DNA from: Clostridiales bacterium
Lineage (GTDB): Bacteria > Bacillota > Clostridia > Saccharofermentanales > Saccharofermentanaceae
Assembly: GCA_017513085.1 (NCBI GenBank)
Contig: JAFWDK010000010.1
Location: 62,001-126,000 of the forward strand
Direction: 5' to 3'
Length of the DNA: 64,000 nt
Below, piece after piece: positions 34,172-43,039 of this stretch; position 1 is the stretch's first letter, and each line of letters opens with the position of its first letter. The notes under the pieces are model-generated. The model did no database searches. It worked only from the letters and a program-made list of their open reading frames with translations, and had not been told where the DNA came from. A program made the translations under genes and the position numbers.

Positions 34172-34705
34172 ATGTCGATCGGACTTAAGAGCGGAACCGT
34201 TATATTAGAGCCCCATCAGGAAGAGTGGGATATGGAAGGTAAACGTATCTGTGCGACCATTAAAGAGATTCTTGGCAAGGATGTAGTCGATGCACAGCAT
34301 GTAGGAAGTACTTCCATTAAGAGTATATGTGCCAAACCGATCATAGATATAGCTGTTGCCGTAAGAGATTTTCAGGATATAAGAAAACACGACGATGAAC
34401 TTGCTGAGCATGGGATCATCTATCGCAAAGAAGACTATCCGGGTCAACATCTGTACCGTATCGGAGATCTGGATAACGGAATAGTTACTCACTATATACA
34501 TGTTGTATTAGCGGATTCTTTTCAATGGCAAAACTATATCAACTTCAGAGACTATCTAAATTCTCACACCGAAGAGGCCGAAGCTTATGAGAAGTGTAAG
34601 CAGGATCTGTGGTCGAGATATCCTAATGATCGTGAAGCCTATGTTGAGGGCAAGAGTGAGCTCGTAACGGAACTACTTGCTAAAGCTTCTGATTGGCAAG
34701 ACTAA
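34172..34705 (+). CDS. GrpB/UPF0157-family protein
   Basis: 177 residues, full length for the family. Conserved blocks: HVGSTSIKSICAKPIIDIAVAV, which is the nucleotidyltransferase-like G-S and D-x-D region, and a C-terminal NYINFRDYLNSH. The family has a minimal nucleotidyltransferase fold; substrates are mostly unknown. AAAGGAGAG precedes ATG 34172. Confidence 0.88.
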   Translation: MSIGLKSGTVILEPHQEEWDMEGKRICATIKEILGKDVVDAQHVGSTSIKSICAKPIIDIAVAVRDFQDIRKHDDELAEHGIIYRKEDYPGQHLYRIGDLDNGIVTHYIHVVLADSFQWQNYINFRDYLNSHTEEAEAYEKCKQDLWSRYPNDREAYVEGKSELVTELLAKASDWQD

Positions 34706-34716
34706 AGGAGAAACAA

Positions 34717-35223
34717 ATGAACTATATCAATAAGGGAAAACGGGATGTAATCATCATACCAACGTTTAGTAATGTGCAAATTCTGGAAACGATCAGAAAA
34801 AAGTACGATGAACTTTACGGTATTGTGCCACCACATATTACCCTTGCTTTCCCATTCGATAGTGATATCTCAAATGATGATTTAGAACGTAAATTGTCCG
34901 AAATTGCAAGTGATTTCAAACCGTTCAAAATAAGATTGAAAGGAATTTCTTTTGGTTTTGATACCCGAGTGAATACATATTACATTTTCCTGGATTTTAT
35001 TCAAGGAGAAGAGATAATTACTGCGATTCACAAAAGGATTTATTGTGATATTCTTCATAAAGAGCTGCCTTTTGAGTATAAACCCCATATTACATTAGGA
35101 TGCACAAAGGAAAAGATCGATCTTAGCTTAGATGAAGAATTTGAAACTACAGTTGATCAGTTATCTGTTGAGTTAATTGGTGAAAATGAAGAATCAAACA
35201 TAATCATCCGGATTAGCTTATAA
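34717..35223 (+). CDS. 2'-5' RNA ligase/cyclic phosphodiesterase superfamily protein
   Basis: 168 residues from ATG 34717 with TAAAGGAGA upstream. Two HxT motifs define the 2H fold: PPHITLAFPF near residue 34 and KPHITLGCT near 120. The superfamily includes RNA ligases and cyclic nucleotide phosphodiesterases that open 2',3'-cyclic phosphates. It starts 11 bases after the GrpB-like gene, so they are likely co-transcribed. Function in this organism unknown. Confidence 0.85.
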   Translation: MNYINKGKRDVIIIPTFSNVQILETIRKKYDELYGIVPPHITLAFPFDSDISNDDLERKLSEIASDFKPFKIRLKGISFGFDTRVNTYYIFLDFIQGEEIITAIHKRIYCDILHKELPFEYKPHITLGCTKEKIDLSLDEEFETTVDQLSVELIGENEESNIIIRISL

Positions 35224-35265
35224 TGTAGTGGAGCAAAGAAATAAATACTCAGGACAGGGATCTAT

Positions 35266-36039
35266 ATGGAAGACTCTATAATCACAAAGAACAAACAGTA
35301 TTGGGATGAACACGCTGATCTTTGGTTTGGAACGACGGCTCTGCCCCGATACGGAGTTAAGTTTGTCACGGAGGATGATCTGCATTTCTTCTCGGATGTG
35401 GCCGGCAAGAAGGCTCTTGAAATATGCTGCGGAAGCGGACATTCACTAAAATACCTTTGGAATAAAGGCGCCGGCGAGCTCTGGGGGCTTGATCTGTCAC
35501 AAAAGCAGCTGGACAATGCCAGGCAGTTCTTAAACGGGAGTGGCTGTGATCCAAAGCTTATTTGTGCACCTATGGAGGAAGATTCAGGCATTCCCCGAGA
35601 TTATTTTGACTACGTATATTCCATCTATGGTATCGGCTGGACGACTGACCTTGCCGGCACATTTAAGAAGATTGCCTCGTATCTGAAAAAGGACGGCATC
35701 TTCATATTCAGCTGGGGACATCCGCTTCATTATTGCGTGGCAAAATCATATGCAACCGGCGAAGATGAAGTGCAGGATGGAGAACTCGTATTCTCAAGGA
35801 GTTATTTCGATGAGTCATATTTTGATATGCCGGTTCACGACACCACTGTGACATTTGCGAACAGGAAGATATCTACTTATGTCAATGCATTGTATGAAGC
35901 CGGTTTTATCATCGAGAAGATGGTCGAGCAAACTGATGAACAGACACTGGCTGACAGTAAGGACAACAGCCCGAAAGCGCAGAAAGCGAGGATGATCCCT
36001 CTATCAATGTGCTTTAAGTGCAGAAAAATAGGCGGATAA
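35266..36039 (+). CDS. Class I SAM-dependent methyltransferase
   Basis: 257 residues. Motif I ALEICCGSGHSLKYL, acidic GLDLSQKQLDNA, then DYVYSIYGIGWT and KKDGIFIFSWGHPL. C-terminal part has a lid with AQKARMIPLSMCFKCRK. Layout resembles small-molecule or ubiquinone-type methyltransferases. AGGACAGGGAT precedes ATG 35266. Substrate unknown. Confidence 0.87.
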   Translation: MEDSIITKNKQYWDEHADLWFGTTALPRYGVKFVTEDDLHFFSDVAGKKALEICCGSGHSLKYLWNKGAGELWGLDLSQKQLDNARQFLNGSGCDPKLICAPMEEDSGIPRDYFDYVYSIYGIGWTTDLAGTFKKIASYLKKDGIFIFSWGHPLHYCVAKSYATGEDEVQDGELVFSRSYFDESYFDMPVHDTTVTFANRKISTYVNALYEAGFIIEKMVEQTDEQTLADSKDNSPKAQKARMIPLSMCFKCRKIGG

Positions 36040-36066
36040 TCATCCATTTTAAATCTGGAGAAAAAC

Positions 36067-36633
36067 ATGAACGCGAGAGAATACCTTGAAATATTACATG
36101 TAGCTGAAAGACTCAAAGATACGCCCAGACACTGTACGACCACCAACGGAAGAACGGAGAGTGTGGCGGAACACAGCTGGAGAGTATCACTCATGGCTTC
36201 ACTCCTGAGACACGAATTCCCTGATCTTGATATGGATAAGGTCGTTAGTATGTGTCTTATTCACGATCTCGGAGAATGTTTTACCGGTGACATACCTGCT
36301 TTTGTTAAGACGGATGCTGACAGAAAAACAGAAGATACATTATTAGAACAATGGGTGAAGTCGCTTACGGAAGAGATATCCTCCGATCTCTCTGCTCTAT
36401 ACAAGGAAATGGATGCGCAGAAGACGGCGGAAGCGAAATTGTATAAGGCCTTAGACAAACTTGAAGCCTTGATCCAGCATAATGAGTCTCCTTTGAGCAC
36501 ATGGGCGGAGAACGAGTACGAGCTGAATAAGACGTATGCTTTCGAAACGGTCTCATTCTCGAAATGGCTTACAGCACTTCGAGAAGAGATCCTTAAGGAT
36601 ACGATTGAAAAAATCGAAAAGGAGAGTGAATAA
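36067..36633 (+). CDS. HD-domain phosphohydrolase (YfbR-like)
   Basis: 188 residues. Metal-binding HD motifs: AEHSWRVSLMA and CLIHDLGECFTGDI, then a distal D in KALDKLEAL. This pattern matches YfbR-type 5'-deoxynucleotidases/HDDC2-like proteins, which remove phosphate from nucleoside monophosphates. The next gene begins directly after its stop, using an AAGGAGAG site inside this gene. Confidence 0.83.
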   Translation: MNAREYLEILHVAERLKDTPRHCTTTNGRTESVAEHSWRVSLMASLLRHEFPDLDMDKVVSMCLIHDLGECFTGDIPAFVKTDADRKTEDTLLEQWVKSLTEEISSDLSALYKEMDAQKTAEAKLYKALDKLEALIQHNESPLSTWAENEYELNKTYAFETVSFSKWLTALREEILKDTIEKIEKESE

Positions 36634-37146
36634 ATGGAAAACATTGTTTTTAGAGAAGCAACAATGGATGATGCAGAGGAAATGATTTCCTATCTGAACA
36701 TCGTCGGGAGAGAATCCGGAAATCTCATGCATGGGGCAGACGGTTTTAAAGCACCGGTCGAAGCGGTGAAACGGCGCATCCAGGCTTCCCATGACGCAGA
36801 TAACAGCATAATTCTGATTGCCCTTTCGGATGGGAAGATCATAGGCCGGGCTGAACTGGCCGGCTATCCGGCGGCAAAATTGCATCATAATGCCACGTTT
36901 TCCATTTCTGTCCGAAAAGACTACTGGAATATGAAAATCGGCACAAGGCTGATGACAGAAATCATTGAATGTGCGAAAAAGATGAATCTTCGGAATATTG
37001 ATCTGGAAGTAGTAGTTGATAATAAGGCAGCCATTGCGCTTTACCATAAAATGGGATTTACCGATATAGGAGTATACAAGAACTACTGGTATGCGAATAA
37101 TACCTATAGCGATGCCATTGTCATGCAGAAATGTTTGAACGACTAA
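36634..37146 (+). CDS. GNAT-family N-acetyltransferase
   Basis: 170 residues. VFREATMDDAEEMISYLNIV opening, motif A VRKDYWNMKIGTRLMTEIIE and late segment AIALYHKMGFTDIGVYKNYW. The central ISFRKD-like strand resembles PhnO/BltD-type acetyltransferases. The RxxGxG loop is altered to M-K-I-G-T, still compatible with acetyl-CoA binding. The start abuts the HD gene stop. Substrate unknown. Confidence 0.85.
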   Translation: MENIVFREATMDDAEEMISYLNIVGRESGNLMHGADGFKAPVEAVKRRIQASHDADNSIILIALSDGKIIGRAELAGYPAAKLHHNATFSISVRKDYWNMKIGTRLMTEIIECAKKMNLRNIDLEVVVDNKAAIALYHKMGFTDIGVYKNYWYANNTYSDAIVMQKCLND

Positions 37147-37173
37147 TATAGAAGCGATTGAGGATCCTTTTTG

Positions 37174-38529
37174 ATGGATATTGAAGGAAGAAAAGAATTC
37201 AAAAAGCAGCTTATGAGTCTGTCAGTGCCTTTGGCGCTACAGAATCTTCTTACGGCTCTTGTCGGCGCATCGGATGCACTTATGCTAGGACGTCTGACGC
37301 AGGATGCGATCGCAGCCGTATCGCTTGCCAATCAGATTGCTTTTGTTATGTCTTTATTCTATAGCGTTGCTATTGTTGCAGCGAGTGTTCTGATATCCCA
37401 ATATTGGGGCAAGAAGGACTATCTTAATGCAAAAAGATTTCTGGGAATGGCAATTCGATATGCCCTGGGCATCGGAATCATCTTCACGGTAGGTGCTTAT
37501 ATCTTTGCAGAACAACTTATAGGGATATTGACTAATGAGCAGGAGCTAATCCGGATCGGAGCGGATTACCTGAGGATTGTGTGCTTCTCTTATGTTTTTA
37601 CCTCTGTATTGCGGTGTTTTCTGATGATTATGAAGATTTCCGGGCATGTGAAGTTGAGCGTCTGGATCTCTGTTGTTACCGTAACAGTGGACATGGCAGC
37701 CGATTTCTTCCTGATCTATGGATTTGGAAAGATCCCTGCTTTGGGTGCAAACGGCTCTGCTTATTCAACGATCGTTGTGGAAATGATTGCTCTGATCTGG
37801 TGTGTTATTTGGGCGCAGAGAAATGAGAATATACGTCTTGGAAAAGATTCCCTGCTTTGTTTTTCCAGGACATATGAGCGAAAACTTTGGAAGATCATCC
37901 CCGGAATGATGTTGTCCTCACTGGCTTGGGGATTCAGCATCCCAATGCACTCGTTTTTTCTGGGACATCTCGGGACAGATGCCACGGCAGCAGCCGCTGT
38001 AGTCACAGTCGCTCAGCAACTGATACAGGGACTTACTCATGGCTTCTCTACCGGTATCAGTATCATGATCGGGAAACTCCTTGGACAGAATAAATTGGAT
38101 AAGGCGAAAGAATATGGTGCTCTTAGTTGGAAAGTGTCATTGATTTCAGGAATGATAAATGTATTGCTGATTTGCATTGTTGGACCGCTTGTTTATGTAT
38201 TCTATGTACTTGAAGCCCTGGCCAAGCAATATCTCATACAAATGCTTATTTTCCTGGCTTTCTATATGGTGGCGTATGCATACAATACCATTATTACCTG
38301 TGGAGTCTTTCCAGCGGGAGGAGATTCGATTTATGACGGGATAAGTGTTTTGATTGCCACCTGGTGCTTTGCGATTCCACTGGCTCTTATCGCCTGCTTT
38401 GTATTACATCTTCCGGTCATAGTCGTTTATGTAATCATGTGCCTGGATGAGATAGTGAAGGTGCCTTTTATCAGGTGGAGATATAATAAATATATATGGC
38501 TAAAGAATCTTACAAAAGAGACTGCTTAA
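37174..38529 (+). CDS. MATE-family efflux transporter
   Basis: 451 residues with twelve predicted membrane helices. N-terminal SVPLALQNLLTALVGASDAL and the matching second-half motif PGMMLSSLAWGFSIPMHSFF are the typical internal duplication. MATE pumps use Na+ or H+ gradients to export cationic drugs or metabolites. A TTG at 37171 is next to the chosen ATG; GAGGATCC lies upstream. It is one of two MATE genes in the window. Confidence 0.9.
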   Translation: MDIEGRKEFKKQLMSLSVPLALQNLLTALVGASDALMLGRLTQDAIAAVSLANQIAFVMSLFYSVAIVAASVLISQYWGKKDYLNAKRFLGMAIRYALGIGIIFTVGAYIFAEQLIGILTNEQELIRIGADYLRIVCFSYVFTSVLRCFLMIMKISGHVKLSVWISVVTVTVDMAADFFLIYGFGKIPALGANGSAYSTIVVEMIALIWCVIWAQRNENIRLGKDSLLCFSRTYERKLWKIIPGMMLSSLAWGFSIPMHSFFLGHLGTDATAAAAVVTVAQQLIQGLTHGFSTGISIMIGKLLGQNKLDKAKEYGALSWKVSLISGMINVLLICIVGPLVYVFYVLEALAKQYLIQMLIFLAFYMVAYAYNTIITCGVFPAGGDSIYDGISVLIATWCFAIPLALIACFVLHLPVIVVYVIMCLDEIVKVPFIRWRYNKYIWLKNLTKETA

Positions 38530-38576
38530 GGAAAAACAGACATGATCAGAACATAAGAATTTAAAGAGGTAATGAT

Positions 38577-39164
38577 ATGAAAGTGTTAATTGTATATTGC
38601 CATCCTTCAAAAGATAGTTTTACGAATGAGGTATATAAATCTTTTGAACGAGGATTAAGAGATGCAGGTCATGAGATTTTAATATCCGATTTGTATGATA
38701 TGGATTTTAAAACGGACATGAGTGAAGAAGAATATTTACGAGAAACCTATTACAAAGCGGATGGAATAAAATCAAAAGATGTCTTGATCGAACAGGAAAA
38801 AATACAGAACAGTGATGCAATTGTGTTTATATATCCTGTATTTTGGACGGAAGCACCTGCGAAGCTTGTGGGTTGGTTTGACCGGGTTTGGACAACAGGA
38901 TTTGCTTATAGACCAGATCCTGCGATGAAGGTTCTTGAAAAAGCATTATTTATTGTTTGCGCAGGAAAAACCATGCAATCTCTCATTGAAACAGGGGAGA
39001 AGAGTGCTATGGAAACAGTAATGTTGGGAGATAGAATTCGTAATAGGGCAAAAGAGAAAGAAATGGTAATTTTTGATAATATATCGCATTGGAATGAAGA
39101 AGCACGAAATGAGAATATGCCACGACATCTTTCCAAGGCATATGATATGGGTGTAAATTTCTAG
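38577..39164 (+). CDS. NAD(P)H-dependent oxidoreductase (MdaB/KefF-type)
   Basis: 195 residues. Flavodoxin-like fold with VLIVYCHPSKDSFTNEVYKS (FMN phosphate loop), DLYDMDFKTDMSEEEYL and the substrate loop VFIYPVFWTEAPAKLVGWFDRV. Enzymes of this type reduce quinones or electrophiles with NAD(P)H. AAAGAGGTAATG leads into ATG 38577. The gene is A/T-rich compared with the left part of the window. Confidence 0.9.
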   Translation: MKVLIVYCHPSKDSFTNEVYKSFERGLRDAGHEILISDLYDMDFKTDMSEEEYLRETYYKADGIKSKDVLIEQEKIQNSDAIVFIYPVFWTEAPAKLVGWFDRVWTTGFAYRPDPAMKVLEKALFIVCAGKTMQSLIETGEKSAMETVMLGDRIRNRAKEKEMVIFDNISHWNEEARNENMPRHLSKAYDMGVNF

Positions 39165-39193
39165 AACGTAAGAACGGAGTTGAAGAGAAGTCT

Positions 39194-39715
39194 ATGATCA
39201 TACTTATAACAGGTGCATCACATACCGGAAAAACTGTTTTGGCGCAGAGATTGCTTGAAAAATATAAATACCCGTATCTTTCCATAGATCATTTGAAAAT
39301 GGGACTTATTCGCAGTGGAAACACTGATCTTACGCCTGATGACGATGCCGAGCTTACGGAATATTTGTGGCCGATCGTCAGAGAAATCATCAAGACAGCC
39401 ATAGAGAATGAGCAGAACCTTATTGTTGAGGGATGTTATGTTCCTTTTGATTGGAGAAACAGTTTTGATGAGCAGTATCTTCTGTCGATAAGATTCATCT
39501 GTCTTGCTATGTCAGATGAATATATGATTTCGCATTTTGGAGATATAAAAGCGCATGGCTCAGACATTGAAAACAGGCTCGATGATTCTGATTGTACAGT
39601 TGAACAAGTGATGAAAGACAACCGCCAGATCATTGCCGGTTACAAATCCAGTGGCGAAAAGATTACTTTGATTACAGACAACTATGAGGATTCGATAAGA
39701 GGCATATTGAATTAA
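39194..39715 (+). CDS. Small P-loop kinase-like protein
   Basis: 173 residues. P-loop GASHTGKTVLAQRL near residue 7, DHLKMGLIR after strand 2, and IVEGCYVPFDW as the acidic strand. Similar to zeta-toxin/adenylate-kinase-like small kinases. GAGAAG precedes ATG 39194. Together with the proteins at 13815 and 23502 it makes three divergent members of one broad group in this window. Substrate unknown. Confidence 0.75.
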   Translation: MIILITGASHTGKTVLAQRLLEKYKYPYLSIDHLKMGLIRSGNTDLTPDDDAELTEYLWPIVREIIKTAIENEQNLIVEGCYVPFDWRNSFDEQYLLSIRFICLAMSDEYMISHFGDIKAHGSDIENRLDDSDCTVEQVMKDNRQIIAGYKSSGEKITLITDNYEDSIRGILN

Positions 39716-39767
39716 CAAATTCAAGTTTGTCATGAGGTTGCATTTTGCGGATTTGTGAAAGGTTTTT

Positions 39768-40307
39768 ATGGATATTAGAATTGAACCTATATTGATTGAA
39801 CAAAAATCTGTATTCATTCAGATGATGGAGTTATACAATTATGATTTTTCAGAGTTTTCCGATGATGATATAAATGAATATGGATACTTTGGTTATTCGC
39901 GTATTGATGATTATTGGAATGAGGAAGGAAGATATCCTTACTTTATTAGAGTTGACGGGAAACTTGCAGGATTAGTCTTGGTCAGGTCCTGCAGTGAACA
40001 TAATGATTTATCCAATCCTCACAATATAGCTGAATTCTTCGTGATGAAAAAATACCGGCACAAAGGAGTTGGGAAGATGGTTGCTATGAAGATTTTCGAT
40101 ATGTTTCCCGGTGGATGGGAAATATCACAATGGCAAAATAACCTGCCTGCTCAAACCTTCTGGAAGATAGTCATTAACGAATATACTAATGGTAAGTTTG
40201 ATACATTTACTGCAATAGAGAAAGGCGAGGTTGGTTTTACATTTGATAATTCACTTAGCCGTGGTGATGAGGGAAAAGATGAAATACCAATACAAAGAAA
40301 TGCCTGA
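39768..40307 (+). CDS. GNAT-family N-acetyltransferase
   Basis: 179 residues. Opening FIQMMELYNYDFSEFSDDDI with YFIRVDGKLAGLVLV, then IAEFFVMKKYRHKGVGKMVA as motif A, followed by WEISQWQNNLPAQTFWKIVI. This order matches the 'predicted acetyltransferase' group that resembles YycN-like proteins. AGGTTTTT precedes ATG 39768, so the ribosome site is weak. Low G+C. Confidence 0.83.
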   Translation: MDIRIEPILIEQKSVFIQMMELYNYDFSEFSDDDINEYGYFGYSRIDDYWNEEGRYPYFIRVDGKLAGLVLVRSCSEHNDLSNPHNIAEFFVMKKYRHKGVGKMVAMKIFDMFPGGWEISQWQNNLPAQTFWKIVINEYTNGKFDTFTAIEKGEVGFTFDNSLSRGDEGKDEIPIQRNA

Positions 40308-40348
40308 ATCTATGATGGTCTGTTTTTGAGTTTGGATTATGAATGATT

Positions 40349-40418
40349 TCTCCCAATTATATTGAAAAATCTCCCAAAAGGATGTATGATTTGGGAGAAA
40401 AGTATGTTGGTTGGGAGA
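40349..40418. promoter_or_regulatory. Four-box operator array on the fic promoter
   Basis: Four copies of one 8-base box: TCTCCCAA at 40349-40356 and 40370-40377, then its complement TTGGGAGA at 40391-40398 and 40411-40418. Start-to-start spacings are 21, 21 and 20 bases, two helical turns each. A promoter is interleaved: -35 TTGAAA (40362-40367), 17-base spacer, -10 TATGAT (40385-40390). One box lies upstream of the -35, one in the spacer, one at the transcription start and one downstream. This layout suits a cooperative repressor. Confidence 0.8.
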
Positions 40419-40433
40419 AAGGATAGTTGCCGG

Positions 40434-41513
40434 ATGAGACAGTTTGATTATTCTAAATTGGCTGATAGAACTTGGGATAATGAAATAGTATCTTATATTT
40501 CAAAGATTCACGAGTACAAAGGAAAACAGGAATTGTTCCTTCGTCAGAAGCCGGTTGAACTTACACGTCTTATCGAGGTGGCTAAAGCTCAAAGTACTGA
40601 GGCTTCAAACCGTATCGAAGGAATAGTAACCACCAGCTCAAGACTAAAACAGTTAATGAACGATAAAACGACACCTAAGAATAGAGATGAGGAAGAAATC
40701 CTTGGGTATCGAAACGTACTTAATCTGGTGCATGATAATTACGATGCAATCCCTGTAAGACGAAATTATATCCTTCAGATGCATAAGGAATTACTAAAGT
40801 ATACGAATTTCTCTTACGGCGGTCAGTTTAAGACAACTCCCAATGAAATCGATATGGTTACGGAGGCCGGTGAGAAGATCGTGCTATTCAGACCTTTAGC
40901 ACCATATGAGACTCCCGATGCTATTGATCAAATTTGTGAGCAGTATCAGAAAGAGTTGGATAGAGGTGTGGTTGATGAGTTAATACTAATTCCATGCTTC
41001 CTTCTCGATTTCCTGTGTATTCACCCATTTAATGATGGAAACGGAAGAATGAGTCGACTAATTACTCTGCTTCTTCTAAATAGATGTGGATACCTGGTTG
41101 GACAATACATAAGTATCGAGAAAGCAATTGCTGATACTAAGGAAGCCTATTATGATTCGTTGCAGAGAGCTGATCAAAATTGGCATGAAGGACAAAACGA
41201 TCCCAAACCGTTTATCAAATACATGCTGGGTGTAATCCTCGCATGCTATCGCGAGTTTGAGCGAAGAGTCACTATTGCTCACCCTGAAGGAACTAGAAGT
41301 ACTTCGTACGACATAGTTAAGGCTTGTGTTACAGAACGAATCGGAAAGTTTACTAAATTGGAAGTGCTGACATTATGTCCGAGTTTGGGGAGCTCTTCCG
41401 TAGAATCTGCCTTGAAAAAACTGGTTGATGAAGGATATCTTGTTCGTATTGGATCTGGGCGAAAGACGCAATATGTAAAAGCTGATGCTATCAAACATAA
41501 GCGGAAGCTGTAA
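40434..41513 (+). CDS. Fic-family protein with C-terminal winged helix
   Basis: 359 residues from ATG 40434; codons back to 40362 lie in the promoter array. The N-terminal Fic_N region begins RQFDYSKLADRTWDNEIV. An auto-inhibitory motif of class II, SNRIEG, lies near residue 60. The catalytic Fic loop HPFNDGNGRMSR starts at His197 and is complete, so AMP transfer onto a target hydroxyl is expected. Residues 285-350 form a winged helix (EVLTLCPSLGSSSVESALKK, EGYLVRIGSGRKTQYV). The four-box array at its promoter and this DNA-binding domain together suggest autoregulation. Confidence 0.88.
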   Translation: MRQFDYSKLADRTWDNEIVSYISKIHEYKGKQELFLRQKPVELTRLIEVAKAQSTEASNRIEGIVTTSSRLKQLMNDKTTPKNRDEEEILGYRNVLNLVHDNYDAIPVRRNYILQMHKELLKYTNFSYGGQFKTTPNEIDMVTEAGEKIVLFRPLAPYETPDAIDQICEQYQKELDRGVVDELILIPCFLLDFLCIHPFNDGNGRMSRLITLLLLNRCGYLVGQYISIEKAIADTKEAYYDSLQRADQNWHEGQNDPKPFIKYMLGVILACYREFERRVTIAHPEGTRSTSYDIVKACVTERIGKFTKLEVLTLCPSLGSSSVESALKKLVDEGYLVRIGSGRKTQYVKADAIKHKRKL

Positions 41514-41543
41514 GGCGCGTTCGATGGAATATGAGGGTATCCT

Positions 41544-41697
41544 GTGACACAAATTCAAGTTTATAGGGTTGATGCCATAGTCGAGAAGAAAAGATACCGC
41601 AGACCACAGTGGATCCGAGTTCTTTGAAATGAACTGCAAAGAAACGTCGCGGATAGCAAAGGATTTTACGGTGGAGGTTATCAGAAGCGAGCAATAA
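41544..41697 (+). pseudogene. Possible frameshifted gene remnant
   Basis: No intact gene covers 41514-41710. GTG 41544 opens VTQIQVYRVDAIVEKKRYR and then loses sense. In a second frame DHSGSEFFEMNCKETSRIAK continues to a stop at 41695-41697 and reads like a real C-terminus (DFTVEVIRSEQ). The two pieces may be one short protein broken by a frameshift near 41610. I do not recognise the family. Confidence 0.25.
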
Positions 41698-41710
41698 AAG
41701 GAGTTGGCAA

Positions 41711-42310
41711 ATGAGCCAGATTGTTGAAAAAATGCGGCAGGAGATAATCGATCGAAGTGCCCGATTTGAAGAACTGACAAAAGGTACGAAGGATGAGTAC
41801 AACATATATCGGGAGCATATCCAGTATGTTTATAAGTATGTTGTAATGCTCTCAAAGGACAAGAATGTCGATGGGGAAGTGTTGGAATTAGCTGCCCTTT
41901 TACATGATATTTCCATGACCGATATGTCACTGGACCGAAGCCGGCACAATGAATACGGTGCGGGAATTGCGGAACAGTTGTTACGGGAGAGTAATTACCC
42001 GGAAGACAAAACGCAGCTTGTCAAAAGATGTATTCTGAATCACAGTAAAGGAAGACAGCAATACCGGAGCACGGAGGAAGAGCAGATCCTTGTCGATGCT
42101 GACGGATTATCTCATTTTGATGTTGTTAAGACGCTTTATTCCTTGCCAAGTAAAGTCATGGGATTAAACGAAGAGGACTCGGTGCGGTTTGTGCAGGATA
42201 AACTGACCGGAGACTATAATGAATTAAGTGATGATCTCAAATACTTGGTAAAAGAAAAATATGACAGAATAATGGCCTCCAAATGCGAAGATGATATAAA
42301 AGCACTGTGA
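41711..42310 (+). CDS. HD-domain protein
   Basis: 199 residues. HIQYVYKYVVML, then ELAALLHDISMTD with the HD pair and CILNHSKGRQQYR, VDADGLSHFD with the last metal Asp. This is the pattern of small HD phosphohydrolases (YedJ/YpgQ-like) that act on nucleotides or phosphoesters. AAAGGAG precedes ATG 41711. Substrate unknown. Confidence 0.83.
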   Translation: MSQIVEKMRQEIIDRSARFEELTKGTKDEYNIYREHIQYVYKYVVMLSKDKNVDGEVLELAALLHDISMTDMSLDRSRHNEYGAGIAEQLLRESNYPEDKTQLVKRCILNHSKGRQQYRSTEEEQILVDADGLSHFDVVKTLYSLPSKVMGLNEEDSVRFVQDKLTGDYNELSDDLKYLVKEKYDRIMASKCEDDIKAL

Positions 42311-42415
42311 TATTCGGTGTGAAGGAAAGTTATCTCTTGAATTTATCGTTCCAAACATTAGTTGACTATCTGGTGTAAGTGTGCGAAAATGCCTGAAAAC
42401 AACGAGGTGTTTAGT

Positions 42416-42877
42416 GTGATTAAGGTGCTTTTTATCTGCCACGGCAATATATGTCGTTCGACAATGGCTCAGTCTATGTTCCAGAATATGGTGAACAAGT
42501 TGGGGCTTTCAGATAGATTTTTTATTGATTCGGCTGCGACGAGCAGGGAGGAGATAGGGAATACGCCTCACTATGGAACGGTCAGTAAGCTTCGTTCTGT
42601 CGGGATTCCTCTAGTACCACATCGTGCACGCCAGATGACTCAAAATGACTATGAGAACTTTGATTATCTTATCGGGATGGATTCCTATAACGTCTCTAAT
42701 ATGACGCGTATTGCCGGAGGTGATCCAAATCATAAGATATTTCAAATGCTTGAGTTTGCTGGATCACGCAGAAGCATTGCCGATCCATGGTACACAGATA
42801 ATTTCGATGAAACTTACGATGACTTGAAAGAAGGGTTGGAAAGTTTTATGGAATATCTTATTTCCGAAGGCATCTAA
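42416..42877 (+). CDS. Low-molecular-weight protein-tyrosine phosphatase
   Basis: About 153 residues from GTG 42416 (IKVLFICHGNICRSTMAQSM). The catalytic P-loop CHGNICRS (CxxxxxRS) lies at the N-terminus, and the general-acid Asp lies in ADPWYTDNFDETY. It removes phosphate from phosphotyrosine or phosphoarginine proteins. An ATG at 42389 would add nine residues not seen in the family. The phosphatase is full length. Confidence 0.9.
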   Translation: MIKVLFICHGNICRSTMAQSMFQNMVNKLGLSDRFFIDSAATSREEIGNTPHYGTVSKLRSVGIPLVPHRARQMTQNDYENFDYLIGMDSYNVSNMTRIAGGDPNHKIFQMLEFAGSRRSIADPWYTDNFDETYDDLKEGLESFMEYLISEGI

Positions 42878-43004
42878 GATTGTGTGGTTACGATAGCCGT
42901 ATCTTTTTGCATGTTGTGAAGATTTCATAAATTATCTGGAACTTGCGGTATTTGTTTGATGAAAAAATAGAGTCCGGAATGCGTACTTTTTCTGTTTTTT
43001 TTCT

Positions 43005-43010
43005 TATAAT
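43005..43010 (+). promoter_or_regulatory. Candidate -10 box before the MATE gene
   Basis: TATAAT follows a T-rich stretch and lies 30 bases before ATG 43040. No convincing -35 is present. The rest of 42878-43039 holds no gene that I can see. Confidence 0.35.
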
Positions 43011-43039
43011 GCTCTTAGACAGCAATCAGGGGATGACAT

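Noticed and set aside
39194..39715. Zeta toxin of a toxin-antitoxin pair
   Set aside because: P-loop kinase fold is similar, but no small antitoxin gene lies next to it.
40434..41513. Fic toxin with separate antitoxin
   Set aside because: The inhibitory motif SNRIEG is inside the protein itself, and no antitoxin-like gene precedes it.
5725..43000. Integron cassette array
   Set aside because: The gene content is cassette-like, but I found no integrase and no paired inverted core sites between genes.
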